From NCBI RefSeq assembly GCF_029369745.1, contig NZ_CP120210.1:3658001-3722000 (forward strand): a stretch of 64,000 bases of DNA. The letters run 5' to 3'. Positions 35,016-42,983 of the stretch are shown here, piece by piece; position 1 is the first letter of the stretch; each line of letters begins with the position of its first letter. The notes below the pieces were generated by a model. The model was not told the DNA's origin. It did not search any database and saw only the letters and a list, made by a program, of their open reading frames with translations. The translations under genes and the position numbers were made by a program. The DNA is from Amycolatopsis sp. QT-25. Lineage in GTDB: Bacteria > Actinomycetota > Actinomycetes > Mycobacteriales > Pseudonocardiaceae.

Positions 35016-35447
35016 GTGGGATTCCCCGACCGGATCGAACGCACTGTCGAGATCGCCCATCCGCCCGCGAAGGTCTGGGCCGCGCTGACCACGGCCGAGG
35101 GCCTGGGCACCTGGTTCGGGAACCAGGCGAGCATCGATCTGCGGCCCGGTGGTGAGGCCGAGATGAACTGGGACGAAGGGCACAAAGCACAGATGCGCGT
35201 CGAGCGTGTCGAAGAGCCGAAGATCTTCGGCTTCACCTGGAACATCTACGGTCTCCCCGACGACGACCCTCGCCGCACCTACGTCGAGTTCACCCTCGAA
35301 CCGGCCGGCGCGGGCACCCGGCTCACCGTCGTCGAGTCCGGCTTCTCCCAGCTGCCGGACGAGGCGCACCGGGTCGCGGTCGACGGGAACACGAAGGGGT
35401 GGGCGGCCGAACTGGGTGAACTGATCGAATACCTCGATGCCGCCTGA
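35016..35447 (+). CDS. SRPBCC/AHSA1-family protein
   Basis: The 143-residue protein is an AHSA1-type START-like domain (DRIERTVEIAHPPAKVWAAL, EGLGTWFGNQASIDLRPGG, GTRLTVVESGF). Such proteins bind hydrophobic ligands in a central cavity and are often paired with an ArsR regulator, though their ligands are seldom known. I choose the GTG at 35016 because GAGGAGG lies before it; an ATG further upstream would fall inside the operator palindrome. Its end overlaps the ArsR gene by eleven bases. A second AHSA1 protein follows the regulator. Confidence 0.87.
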   Translation: MGFPDRIERTVEIAHPPAKVWAALTTAEGLGTWFGNQASIDLRPGGEAEMNWDEGHKAQMRVERVEEPKIFGFTWNIYGLPDDDPRRTYVEFTLEPAGAGTRLTVVESGFSQLPDEAHRVAVDGNTKGWAAELGELIEYLDAA

Positions 35448-35772
35448 CACCGAAGCGATCGCCGAACAGGTCTTCGTCGCACTGGCCGACCCGAGCAGGC
35501 GGAGCGTTCTCGCCGTCCTCGCCGCGGACGGCCCGGCCACGGCGACCGATCTGGCCGACCGGCTGCCGATCACGCGGCAGGCCATCGCCAAGCACCTCGC
35601 ACTGCTCACCGACGCCGGGCTGGTGATCCCGGAGCAGGGGGAGCGGCGTCGCGTCCGCTATCGGCTGCACTCGGCGCCGATGCAGGTCGCCCAGCAGTTC
35701 CTCGCCGCGCTCGCCCGCGACTGGGACGGGCCGCTCGCGGCACTCAAAGACCATCTGGAGGGAACATCATGA
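35437..35772 (+). CDS. ArsR-family transcriptional regulator
   Basis: The 111-residue protein is a winged helix of the ArsR/SmtB class: VFVALADPSRRSVLAVLAAD, TDLADRLPITRQAIAKHLAL as the recognition region, and the wing segment PEQGERRRVRYRL. No metal-binding cysteine pair is present, so it is of the non-metal type that accompanies AHSA1 proteins. It is sandwiched between two AHSA1 genes, overlapping both, and should bind the perfect palindrome in front of the operon. The inducing ligand is unknown. Confidence 0.9.
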   Translation: MPPDTEAIAEQVFVALADPSRRSVLAVLAADGPATATDLADRLPITRQAIAKHLALLTDAGLVIPEQGERRRVRYRLHSAPMQVAQQFLAALARDWDGPLAALKDHLEGTS

Positions 35773-36218
35773 GTTTCACGATCGGTTTCACCGTGGACCG
35801 GACACCACAACAGGTCTTCGACGCCTTCACCGACGTCCGCGGGTGGTGGTCGGAGGAGGTCGTGTACGCCGGCGACGAGTTCGAGTACCACTACGAGGAG
35901 CTCCACCACTGCCGGATGCGGATCACGGAGTCCGTGCCGGGCCGCAAGGTCTCCTGGCTGGTCCTCGAGAACCACTTCGGCTTCACCCGCGACGAGACGG
36001 AGTGGCTCGGCACCACGATCACGTTCGAGATCGCCGAGAAGGACGGCAAGACCGAAGCACGCTTCACCCACCACGGGCTGGTCCCGGAGTACGAATGCTT
36101 CGACGTCTGCCGCAAGGCATGGACCTTCTCCGTCGGCACCAGCCTGCGGGAACTGATCACGACCGGCGAAGGACAGCCGAACCGGCGAAGTGTCCTGCCC
36201 GCGGAGCTGGCCGGATGA
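35769..36218 (+). CDS. SRPBCC/AHSA1-domain protein
   Basis: This 149-residue protein is a second START-like domain: IGFTVDRTPQQVFDAFTDVR, GWWSEEVVYAG and a C-terminal helix with CFDVCRKAWTFSVGTSLREL. It shares the fold, not close sequence, with the AHSA1 protein two genes upstream. The ATG overlaps the ArsR stop by four bases. Two different START-like proteins in one operon may bind different ligands or form a sensor pair; this is inferred from arrangement only. Confidence 0.85.
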   Translation: MSFTIGFTVDRTPQQVFDAFTDVRGWWSEEVVYAGDEFEYHYEELHHCRMRITESVPGRKVSWLVLENHFGFTRDETEWLGTTITFEIAEKDGKTEARFTHHGLVPEYECFDVCRKAWTFSVGTSLRELITTGEGQPNRRSVLPAELAG

Positions 36219-36907
36219 ACATCGTCTCGCCGGCGGAATGGGAAGAGGCGCGGCTTCGCCTGCTGGTGAAGGAAAAGGAACTGACCCACGCCCGTGACGC
36301 ACTCGCGGCCGAACGGCGGCGCATGCCGTGGGTCGCGATCGGGAAACCGTACGAGTTCGACGGTCCATCCGGCACGGTGGACCTGCTCGACCTGTTCGAA
36401 GGACGCCGCCAGCTGATCGTCTACCGGGCCTTCTTCGATCCCGGTGTCGAGGGTTTTCCCGAGCACGCCTGCAAAGGCTGCTCACTGGTGGCCGACCAGG
36501 TCGCGCACGTCGCGCACCTGAACGCCCGCGACACCACCTTGGCCTTCGCCTCGCGGGGCACGCAACCGGACATCGCGCGGCTGAAGGCGCGGATGGGCTG
36601 GACGATGCCGTGGTACACGATCACCGGCGACTTCGACGTCGACTTCGGGGTCGGCGAATGGCACGGCACCAACGCCTTCATCCGCGAAGGCGACCAGGTG
36701 TTCCGCACGTACTTCGTCAACGATCGCGGCGACGAGGCGATGGGGAGCACGTGGAGCTACCTCGACATCACCGCGCTGGGACGGCAGGAGGAGTGGGAGG
36801 ACTCGCCGGTGGGACATCCGCAGACGCCGCCGTACGAGTGGTGGAACTGGCATGACGCCTACGAGGATGCCGCTTCGTCCGGCGGCGGGTGCTGCTCGGG
36901 GTCTTGA
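36215..36907 (+). CDS. DUF899 thioredoxin-like protein
   Basis: The 230-residue protein belongs to the DUF899 group of thioredoxin-fold proteins. Characteristic segments are EWEEARLRLLVKEKELTHAR, the segment LLDLFEGRRQLIVYRAFF, and CKGCSLVADQV with the CxxC pair. The C-terminus GGGCCSGS adds two more cysteines. The ATG overlaps the preceding stop by four bases, so it belongs to the ArsR-controlled operon. The combination of a redox-fold protein with AHSA1 proteins occurs widely, but its chemistry is not known. Confidence 0.85.
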   Translation: MNIVSPAEWEEARLRLLVKEKELTHARDALAAERRRMPWVAIGKPYEFDGPSGTVDLLDLFEGRRQLIVYRAFFDPGVEGFPEHACKGCSLVADQVAHVAHLNARDTTLAFASRGTQPDIARLKARMGWTMPWYTITGDFDVDFGVGEWHGTNAFIREGDQVFRTYFVNDRGDEAMGSTWSYLDITALGRQEEWEDSPVGHPQTPPYEWWNWHDAYEDAASSGGGCCSGS

Positions 36908-36928
36908 CCTCGGACTAGGGTCCGACCG

Positions 36929-38350
36929 GTGGAGAGCCTGTTTCTGACCCGGGTGCTGGACGCGCTGCGTGCGGGGGGCGACGAGGTGCTGTTCCTCCAG
37001 GATGGCCGGGAGACCGGCTATGCGCGGGCACTCGGCCTGGTACGCCGGATGTACGCGGGGCTGCCGGAACGCGGAGTGGTCGCCATCGACGCCGGCAACC
37101 GGCCGGAAACCGTCCTCCTGCAGATCGCCGCACAGCTACGGGGTTCTACAGTGCTGCTCGTCGCCGCCTCGGCGAGTTCGCCGGATCGCTTGGCCGCGGT
37201 CGAGGCCGCCGGGGTCACGACCCTGGTGACCGAGCAGCCGGCGGACTGGCCCGCCGGCGACGCGCGGGTGAGCACACTCGACGAACTGGTGGACCGCGAC
37301 GGTACCGACCCGGTGGCACTGCCGGCGTCGGTCTCGGTCATCTTCCCCACCGGCGGTACCACCGGGACGCCGAAACTCATCCGGCACAGCGGGATCTACG
37401 ACGGGATGGCGCAGATCTTCGCGCCGGATCCGGCGGGGCCGGGACGCACGCTGCTGATCGCGCCGATGACGCACATGACCGGCAACGCCACCGTGCTCGG
37501 GGCGATCCTGCGGCGGGAGAGTGTCGTGCTGCTGCGGGGCTTCGACGCGGGCGCGGTGCTGGACGCGATCGCGGAACACCGGATCACCACGCTGTCCCTC
37601 ACGCCAGCGCGCCTGGCCGAGGTGCTCGACCATCCGGCCATGACGTCCACCGACGTCAGCAGTGTGCGGCAGCTTTCGCTGGGAGCCGCACCGCTTCCGC
37701 CGAGACGGCTGGCCCAGGCCCTCGAGGTGTTCGGACCCGTGGTCGGGCAGGGATACGGGCTCACCGAGGCGCCGATGATCGCGAGCATCTCCGCGGCGGA
37801 GCTCGGCGGGCGGCCGGAGCGGCTCGAGTCCGTGGGCCGGATCGTGCCGGGGATGGAAGCCAGGATCGACGACGGGGAGGTCCTGGTGCGTGGCCTGGCC
37901 ATGATGGTCGGCTACCACGGGTCGGCGCCGATCGGGGACGGCTGGCTGCGGACCGGTGATCTCGGGCGGTTCGACCACGAGGGGTACCTCTACCTGCTGG
38001 ACCGGGCGAACGACGTCATCATCACCGGCGAGCACGGCACCAAGGTGTACTCGACCGTGGTCGAGAACGCCCTCGCGCGGCATCCGCTGATCCGTTCCGT
38101 GGCCGTTTTCGGTGTGCCCGGTGACGGCGGCGAGGGCGAGCGGGTCCACGCCGTGGTGGTGCCCGTCGTCCCGGGAGCGCTGACGGCCGAAGAAGTCCGG
38201 GCGCACGCCAGGGAGTTTTTCGGACGAGAGCATTTCGTACCGTCCGATGTGGATTTCGCCGACGCGCTGCCGCTGACGGCGATCGGCAAGGTCGACAAGC
38301 GGGCGCTCCGGGCGCCGTTCTGGTCCGGGCACCGCCGCCACATCGCCTGA
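36929..38350 (+). CDS. AMP-binding acyl-CoA synthetase-like enzyme
   Basis: The 473-residue protein has the adenylate-forming motifs IFPTGGTTGTPKLIRHS (P-loop like A3), GYGLTEAP (A5), DGWLRTGDLGRFD (A7), and LTAIGKVDKRALR with the A10 lysine. It is shorter than usual at the N-terminus but appears complete. It would activate a carboxylic acid as the adenylate and then as a CoA thioester; the acid is unknown. The GTG at 36929 lies 21 bases after the DUF899 gene, so read-through from the ArsR operon is likely. No carrier-protein gene is adjacent. Confidence 0.85.
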   Translation: MESLFLTRVLDALRAGGDEVLFLQDGRETGYARALGLVRRMYAGLPERGVVAIDAGNRPETVLLQIAAQLRGSTVLLVAASASSPDRLAAVEAAGVTTLVTEQPADWPAGDARVSTLDELVDRDGTDPVALPASVSVIFPTGGTTGTPKLIRHSGIYDGMAQIFAPDPAGPGRTLLIAPMTHMTGNATVLGAILRRESVVLLRGFDAGAVLDAIAEHRITTLSLTPARLAEVLDHPAMTSTDVSSVRQLSLGAAPLPPRRLAQALEVFGPVVGQGYGLTEAPMIASISAAELGGRPERLESVGRIVPGMEARIDDGEVLVRGLAMMVGYHGSAPIGDGWLRTGDLGRFDHEGYLYLLDRANDVIITGEHGTKVYSTVVENALARHPLIRSVAVFGVPGDGGEGERVHAVVVPVVPGALTAEEVRAHAREFFGREHFVPSDVDFADALPLTAIGKVDKRALRAPFWSGHRRHIA

Positions 38351-38644
38351 CCGCGCCGCACACGCGTGTCGTCCGTCCCGGCACGTGTGTCGTCCCACCG
38401 AGCACGCGAAACCGCCACTCGCGCCCAGGCGGCACTCATCCGATCCCTTACTGAACCTGGTCGCTGAAGCGGCTTCGGCCGATCGCAGGCCTTCACGCAC
38501 TTCCACAGGGTGAGGTCCGGTTTCGTCGGCTGTACCCCTCACGAGAGAAAACCAAGGCGGCGGCCCAGCGGACACTCGTTCACCGAGAAGTGTCCCGAAT
38601 GGACACTCGCACCCAGTCCGCTCGCCGCCAGGCCGACTCCTGCC

Positions 38645-39742
38645 TCAGTGGACGTGCACCGCTTCCCACTCCGGGAACGGATCCGCGCCGCCCGAACCGG
38701 CGGCCAGGCAGGACCGGAGCGAGTCCAGCAGGGCGTCCTCCTCCAGCCCGACCCCGATGAACACGAGTTCCTGCCGCGGCGCCTCTTCGACACCCTGTGG
38801 CTCGAACCGGGCGACCGACCCGGCCTGCGACCACAACCCGGTCACCCCCGGCCGCGACGTCAGCGAGAAGAACCCCTTCGACCGCAGGACCGTTCCGAAC
38901 TCCCCGGAATCGAGCCTGCCGACGAAGTCCCACAGCCGTTCCGGATCGAACGCCCGCCCGGCACGGAAGACCACGCTCGAAATCCCGTACTCCTCCGTCT
39001 CCGGAACGTGATCACCGTTGAGTTCGGCCACCCAGCCGGGTGCCTCCTGCGCGCGCTCGACGTCGTAGCGCCCGGTGCCGAGCAACCTGTCGAGAGGGAC
39101 CCGGCCGTGGGTCGAGACGATGACCTCGGCGGCCGGGTTGAGTCGCCGGAGCACCGCCGTCAGCCGGTCGAGGGAGCCGGGCGGGACCAGATCCGCCTTG
39201 TTCAGCAAGAGCACGTCCGCGAACTCGATCTGGTCCATCAGCAGGTCGCTGACCGTCCGCTCGTCCCCGTCGTACTGGTCGAGTCCGCGTTCGGTCAGCG
39301 CGTCGCCGGTCGCCAGTTCCCGCTCGAAGTTCACCGCGTCGACCACGGTCACCATCGTGTCGAGCCGCGCGGAGTCCAGCAGGGTGGCGCCGTCCTCACG
39401 GGCGAAGGAGAACGTCGCCGCCACGGGCATCGGCTCGGAGATCCCGCTCGATTCGATGAGCAGGTAGTCGAACCGGTCGTCTTCGCACAACCGCGAGACC
39501 TCGTCCAACAGGTCGTCGCGCAAAGTGCAGCAGATGCAGCCGTTGGTCATCTCGACGAGCCGTTCCTCGGTGCGGGACAGGCTGTTCCCGTCCCGCACCA
39601 GCGTGGCGTCGATGTTGACCTCGCTCATGTCGTTCACGATCACCGCCACCCGCAGCCCTTCGCGGTTGGCGAGGACGTGGTTGAGCACGGTCGTCTTGCC
39701 CGCACCGAGGAATCCGGACAGCACCGTGACCGGCGTCTTCAC
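38645..39742 (-). CDS. COG0523 GTPase (CobW/ZigA-type zinc metallochaperone)
   Basis: The 365-residue protein is a canonical COG0523 GTPase: Walker [10 protein letters not shown], the zinc-binding GCICC in [17 protein letters not shown], and the NKAD-type motif [11 protein letters not shown]-terminal CobW domain ([16 protein letters not shown]) follows, and the tail is HVH. Zur-controlled members supply zinc to essential enzymes during starvation. It is the last gene of a four-gene minus-strand operon with zinc-free ribosomal proteins. The GTG at 39742 overlaps the rpmF stop by four bases and is preceded by a GGTGGAGA site. Confidence 0.93.
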   Translation of the reverse strand: MKTPVTVLSGFLGAGKTTVLNHVLANREGLRVAVIVNDMSEVNIDATLVRDGNSLSRTEERLVEMTNGCICCTLRDDLLDEVSRLCEDDRFDYLLIESSGISEPMPVAATFSFAREDGATLLDSARLDTMVTVVDAVNFERELATGDALTERGLDQYDGDERTVSDLLMDQIEFADVLLLNKADLVPPGSLDRLTAVLRRLNPAAEVIVSTHGRVPLDRLLGTGRYDVERAQEAPGWVAELNGDHVPETEEYGISSVVFRAGRAFDPERLWDFVGRLDSGEFGTVLRSKGFFSLTSRPGVTGLWSQAGSVARFEPQGVEEAPRQELVFIGVGLEEDALLDSLRSCLAAGSGGADPFPEWEAVHVH

Positions 39743-39912
39743 TCTCCACCCTGATGGCCGTGTTCGCTGAAGAAGTGTTTCATGAGCTTGCGCGGCACGA
39801 GCTTGGTCTCGCCGTTCAGCTTGATCGGCACGAGATCGGGCACGGCCGCCTTCCACCGCGAACGCCGGGACCGGGTGTTGCTGCGCGACATCTTCCGCTT
39901 CGGGACGGCCAT
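39739..39912 (-). CDS. rpmF: Ribosomal protein L32, zinc-free paralogue
   Basis: The 57-residue protein is recognised as L32 by [20 protein letters not shown]. It has no cysteine, whereas zinc-binding L32 carries a four-cysteine ribbon, so this is the form used when zinc is scarce. Its ATG overlaps the stop of the L31 gene, and its stop overlaps the start of the COG0523 gene. It is thus the middle of a translationally coupled zinc-starvation operon. Release of zinc by replacement of the zinc-binding protein in ribosomes is the accepted role of such paralogues. Confidence 0.93.
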   Translation of the reverse strand: MAVPKRKMSRSNTRSRRSRWKAAVPDLVPIKLNGETKLVPRKLMKHFFSEHGHQGGE

Positions 39913-40169
39913 TACTTCGACCCTCCGCGCCGTCCGTAGCGGCGATGGAACTTCTCCACCTGTCCGGCGCTGTCCATGATCCGCTGGGTGCCGGTCCAGA
40001 ACGGGTGCGACGACGAGCTGATCTCGACGTTCACCACCGGATAGGTGTTGCCGTCGCTCCACTCGATGGTCTGCTCCGAGGTGGCGGTGGAGCGGGTCAG
40101 GAAGGCGTCCCCGGTGGAGAGGTCCTTGAACACCACTGGGTGGTAATCGGGGTGGATTCCCGGTTTCAC
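39912..40169 (-). CDS. rpmE2: Ribosomal protein L31 type B, zinc-free
   Basis: The 85-residue protein is L31 type [21 protein letters not shown], followed by [20 protein letters not shown] and [12 protein letters not shown]. It lacks the CxxC pair of zinc-binding L31, which marks it as the replacement form. It follows the COG0523-like gene with a four-base overlap. It is co-transcribed with rpmF and a second COG0523 gene. Zur control is expected from the operator 1.3 kb upstream at the head of the operon. Confidence 0.94.
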   Translation of the reverse strand: MKPGIHPDYHPVVFKDLSTGDAFLTRSTATSEQTIEWSDGNTYPVVNVEISSSSHPFWTGTQRIMDSAGQVEKFHRRYGRRGGSK

Positions 40170-41419
40170 TCTGTTTCGTCCTTTCGGTTCGACACGTTCA
40201 CGTCGTGCTTTTCGGGGTCGATTTCCGTGTCTTCACACGGTTCTTCGTGCCACTCGCCGAACGGATCGGGGTAGCGGAGCCATTCCTGCTCCCCGGCGGC
40301 GAGTTCCTCTTCGGTCAGCAGCGCCTCGTTCAGGGCGGCTTCGATCTCCTCCGGGGTGGCCTGATCGGTGACGACGACCAGTTCCTGCGCGCGGTCACCG
40401 AACAGCGGGTCCCAGCGCAGGGAAGCGAGGGTGCGGCGTTCGGGGGAGACGTCGGCCCAGTCCGGACCGTCCGGGGCGGCGAGCCAGGCCCCGGCGTGCC
40501 CGACACCGAGACCACCGCCCGCGGATTCGATCCACAGCGCCATGTCGAGCTGACTCGCCACCCAGAGCCGTCCCCGGGTGCGAACGACGCCGTCCAGCAG
40601 GACGTCGATGGCGTCGTGGAGCCGCTCCGGGTGGAAGGGGCGCTGTGCGGTGAAGGTCAGCAGGCCGATACCGCAGTCGGTGTGCAACGGTGGCTCGCCG
40701 CGCAGCAGCGGTCCGTGCATGTCGGTGACCTCGCCGCGCCGGGCATCGGAGGGGACGGCGTCGAGAACGGTCTTCCCATCCACAGTGGACAGTTCGACGC
40801 GGGGGATCGACGGTGCGACCCGGTCGAGCACAGCCGAAGCCTTCGCCGCGGACCAGGCATCGGTCGCCGCGCCGGCGAGGACGAGCAGGTCGGCGAATTC
40901 GACTTGGGACAGCGCGACCTGGGCGACGGTGCGTTCGTCCTCGGGGCTGGCCCGCAGGTTCCGTTCCGCCAGCGTGTCGTCGCCGGTGCTGTCGGCCAGC
41001 CAGCCCGCGCAGTCGACGACGGTCAGCACGGCCCGCAGGTCGACGTCCTCGATCACCGGCCGCTCGCCGACGAGGACGTTGTGCAGCGCCCAGCTGACCG
41101 GTTCGGGCTCCATCGCCTCGTCGAGCCGCACCACGATGCGCCGCACCCGAGGCATCCGGGAGAGCTTGCGCAGCAGCGGGAGCAGGTCTTCGCGCACCGT
41201 GCACGAGACGCAGCCGTGCGCCAGTTCGAGGACGGTCAGCTGGTCGCGGTCACCGAGCCGGATCCGCCGCCGCACCACTCCGGAGTGAATCCGCCTCAGG
41301 TCGTGATGCACGACGGCGGTGCCGGGCTCGGCGAGGCGCAGCCGCTCGGCGAGGTCGGCGTTCGGTCCCGGTGCGAGGCCACTGATCAGGACGAGGGGCA
41401 CGCGGGGGTTGTCGGTCAC
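40166..41419 (-). CDS. COG0523-like protein with a degenerate P-loop
   Basis: The 417-residue protein resembles COG0523 GTPases along its length: [19 protein letters not shown], the region [12 protein letters not shown] and a CobW-like C-terminal domain ([18 protein letters not shown]). The N-terminal Walker A is replaced by [14 protein letters not shown], so the GKT that binds phosphate is missing and GTP hydrolysis is doubtful. The NKxD motif is also absent, replaced by [11 protein letters not shown]. It is the first gene of the zinc operon, from a GTG at 41419, and ends in a histidine- and acid-containing tail. It may bind zinc or regulate the intact paralogue. Confidence 0.85.
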   Translation of the reverse strand: MTDNPRVPLVLISGLAPGPNADLAERLRLAEPGTAVVHHDLRRIHSGVVRRRIRLGDRDQLTVLELAHGCVSCTVREDLLPLLRKLSRMPRVRRIVVRLDEAMEPEPVSWALHNVLVGERPVIEDVDLRAVLTVVDCAGWLADSTGDDTLAERNLRASPEDERTVAQVALSQVEFADLLVLAGAATDAWSAAKASAVLDRVAPSIPRVELSTVDGKTVLDAVPSDARRGEVTDMHGPLLRGEPPLHTDCGIGLLTFTAQRPFHPERLHDAIDVLLDGVVRTRGRLWVASQLDMALWIESAGGGLGVGHAGAWLAAPDGPDWADVSPERRTLASLRWDPLFGDRAQELVVVTDQATPEEIEAALNEALLTEEELAAGEQEWLRYPDPFGEWHEEPCEDTEIDPEKHDVNVSNRKDETE

Positions 41420-41468
41420 TGAAGCTCCGGGGCGTCGAGGGCGTTCTGGTTCGGCTGTGTAGAGTAAA

Positions 41469-41489
41469 TGAAAACGACAACCGATATCA
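41469..41489. promoter_or_regulatory. Zur box between the divergent zinc-starvation operons
   Basis: TGAAAACG and CGATATCA form an imperfect palindrome around ACAAC, similar to the TGAAAATGATTTTCA-type sites of actinobacterial Zur. It lies 35 bases before rpmB and 50 before the divergent COG0523-like gene, so a single site could repress both. Confidence 0.8.
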
Positions 41490-41503
41490 ACTTGGGAGGG
41501 TGT

Positions 41504-41740
41504 ATGTCCGCCGTGTGCCAGGTCACCGGCCGCAAACCGGGCTACGGGAAGCAGGTGTCGCATTCGCATCGGCGCACGTCCCGGCGCTGGGAGCCGAACC
41601 TGCAGGCCAAGCGGTATTTCGTGCCGAGCGAAGGGCGCTGGGTCCGGCTGCGGGTCTCGGTGAAGGGCATGAAGACCATCGACAAGCGGGGGATCGAGGC
41701 CGTCGTGGCCGAGCTCCGCGCGAAAGGGGTGAAGCTCTGA
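41504..41740 (+). CDS. rpmB: Ribosomal protein L28, zinc-free paralogue
   Basis: The 78-residue protein starts [20 protein letters not shown] and continues [20 protein letters not shown], a clear L28. It contains only one cysteine, so the zinc ribbon of the other L28 form is absent. GGGAGGG lies before the ATG at 41504 and a Zur box lies before that. It opens a four-gene operon of zinc-free ribosomal proteins, each overlapping the next. Confidence 0.94.
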   Translation: MSAVCQVTGRKPGYGKQVSHSHRRTSRRWEPNLQAKRYFVPSEGRWVRLRVSVKGMKTIDKRGIEAVVAELRAKGVKL

Positions 41741-41907
41741 TGGCCAAGAGCACCGACATCCGGCCGATCATCAAGCTCCGTTCGACCGCCGGCACCGGCT
41801 ACACCTACGTCACCAAGAAGAACCGCCGGAACGACCCGGACCGCATGGTGCTGCGCAAATACGACCCGGTGGCGCGCAAACACGTCGAGTTCAAGGAGGA
41901 ACGCTGA
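41740..41907 (+). CDS. rpmG: Ribosomal protein L33, zinc-free paralogue
   Basis: The 55-residue protein ([20 protein letters not shown], then [20 protein letters not shown]) is L33. It has no cysteine, unlike the zinc-binding form. Its ATG shares one base with the rpmB stop and its stop shares one base with the rpsN start, so the genes are tightly coupled. It belongs to the Zur-controlled set. Confidence 0.95.
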   Translation: MAKSTDIRPIIKLRSTAGTGYTYVTKKNRRNDPDRMVLRKYDPVARKHVEFKEER

Positions 41908-42212
41908 TGGCCAAGAAGTCGAAGATCGCCAAGAACGACCAGCGCAAGGTGATCGCCGCGCGCCACGTCGAGCGCCGTCGCGAGCTGAAGGCCACCATCG
42001 CTTCGCCGTCCGCGTCACCGGAGGAGAAGGCCCTCGCGGTCTCGGCCCTGCAGGCGATGCCGCGCGACGCCAGCGCGACCCGGATCCGCAATCGTGACAC
42101 CGCCGACGGCCGCCCGCGCGGCTACCTGCGGAAATTCGGGCTTTCGCGGGTCCGGATGCGGCAGATGGCGCACAACGGCGAACTGCCCGGCGTCACCAAG
42201 TCGAGCTGGTGA
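41907..42212 (+). CDS. rpsN: Ribosomal protein S14, zinc-free paralogue
   Basis: The 101-residue protein is S14 of the long type without the zinc CxxC motifs: [20 protein letters not shown] and [19 protein letters not shown] near the end. It lies third in the Zur operon. Zinc-binding S14 is about 61 residues long and holds four cysteines; this form has none. The GTG of rpsR overlaps its stop by four bases. Confidence 0.95.
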   Translation: MAKKSKIAKNDQRKVIAARHVERRRELKATIASPSASPEEKALAVSALQAMPRDASATRIRNRDTADGRPRGYLRKFGLSRVRMRQMAHNGELPGVTKSSW

Positions 42213-42457
42213 GCGCGATGGGCAAGCCGAACCGTGACCGTCCCGTCAAGCGCAAGACGAACCTGTTGCGTGCCGCCAAGATCACCGAGGTCGACTGGAA
42301 GGACGCCGATCTGCTGCGGAAGTTCGTCTCCGACCGCGGCAAGATCCGCGCCCGCCGGGTCACCGGGCTGACCCCGTGGCAGCAGAAACAGGTCGCCACG
42401 GCGATCAAGAACGCCCGCGAGATGGCGTTGCTGCCCTATCCCCGCGCGGGACGCTGA
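42209..42457 (+). CDS. rpsR: Ribosomal protein S18, zinc-free paralogue
   Basis: The 82-residue protein is S18: [40 protein letters not shown] and [20 protein letters not shown]. It has no cysteine. The GTG at 42209 overlaps the rpsN stop by four bases; an ATG nine bases later is an alternative start. It ends the zinc-starvation operon, and an ankyrin protein gene follows 64 bases later. Confidence 0.94.
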   Translation: MSAMGKPNRDRPVKRKTNLLRAAKITEVDWKDADLLRKFVSDRGKIRARRVTGLTPWQQKQVATAIKNAREMALLPYPRAGR

Positions 42458-42521
42458 CATCGCCGGTCCGGGCGGTGCGACACCCCGCCCGGACCGCGGC
42501 CGCTATGGGAGAATCGGCCCC

Positions 42522-42929
42522 ATGACGGAGAACCCCGGACAGGCCGAAGAATTCGATCCCGAACTGCTGGAGCTGTGGGCGAAGGTCTTCGGCTTCGCCC
42601 GTTCGGGGGCGACCGCGGAGCTCGCCGCGTACGTCGACGCGGGTGTCTCGGCGAATCTGACCAACGACCGGGGCGACACGCTGGTCATGCTCGCCGCCTA
42701 CCACGGTCACGCGGACACCGTCGCGGCGCTGATCGAACGCGGTGCCGACCCGAACCGCGAGAACGACCGCGGCCAGAGCCCGCTGGCCGGCGCGGTCTTC
42801 AAGAACGAACCCGAAGTCGTGAAGGCACTTCTCCAGGGCGGCGCGGACGCGACGGCGGGGGAACCGTCGGCGATCGACGCGGCCAGGATGTTCGGCAACA
42901 CCGAGCTGCTCGAGTTGCTCCAGGGCTGA
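42522..42929 (+). CDS. Ankyrin-repeat protein
   Basis: This 135-residue protein carries about three ankyrin repeats between residues 25 and 130: NDRGDTLVMLAAYHGHADTV, NRENDRGQSPLAGAVFKNEP and a final degenerate unit. Ankyrin repeats bind other proteins; no catalytic domain is present and no signal peptide is seen. It has its own ATG 64 bases after rpsR and may or may not share the Zur transcript. Partner and role are unknown. Confidence 0.88.
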   Translation: MTENPGQAEEFDPELLELWAKVFGFARSGATAELAAYVDAGVSANLTNDRGDTLVMLAAYHGHADTVAALIERGADPNRENDRGQSPLAGAVFKNEPEVVKALLQGGADATAGEPSAIDAARMFGNTELLELLQG

Positions 42930-42983
42930 GGCGGTGCTCACTTGGATCGCGGTCCGGGCCACTGAATCCTTACACTGCCCCGC

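Noticed and set aside
38351..38644. Small regulatory RNA or gene between the acyl-CoA ligase and the COG0523 gene
   Set aside because: Only short direct repeats (CACGCGTGTCGTCC-like at about 38361 and 38382) and a partial family A arm were seen. There is no convincing promoter or coding frame.
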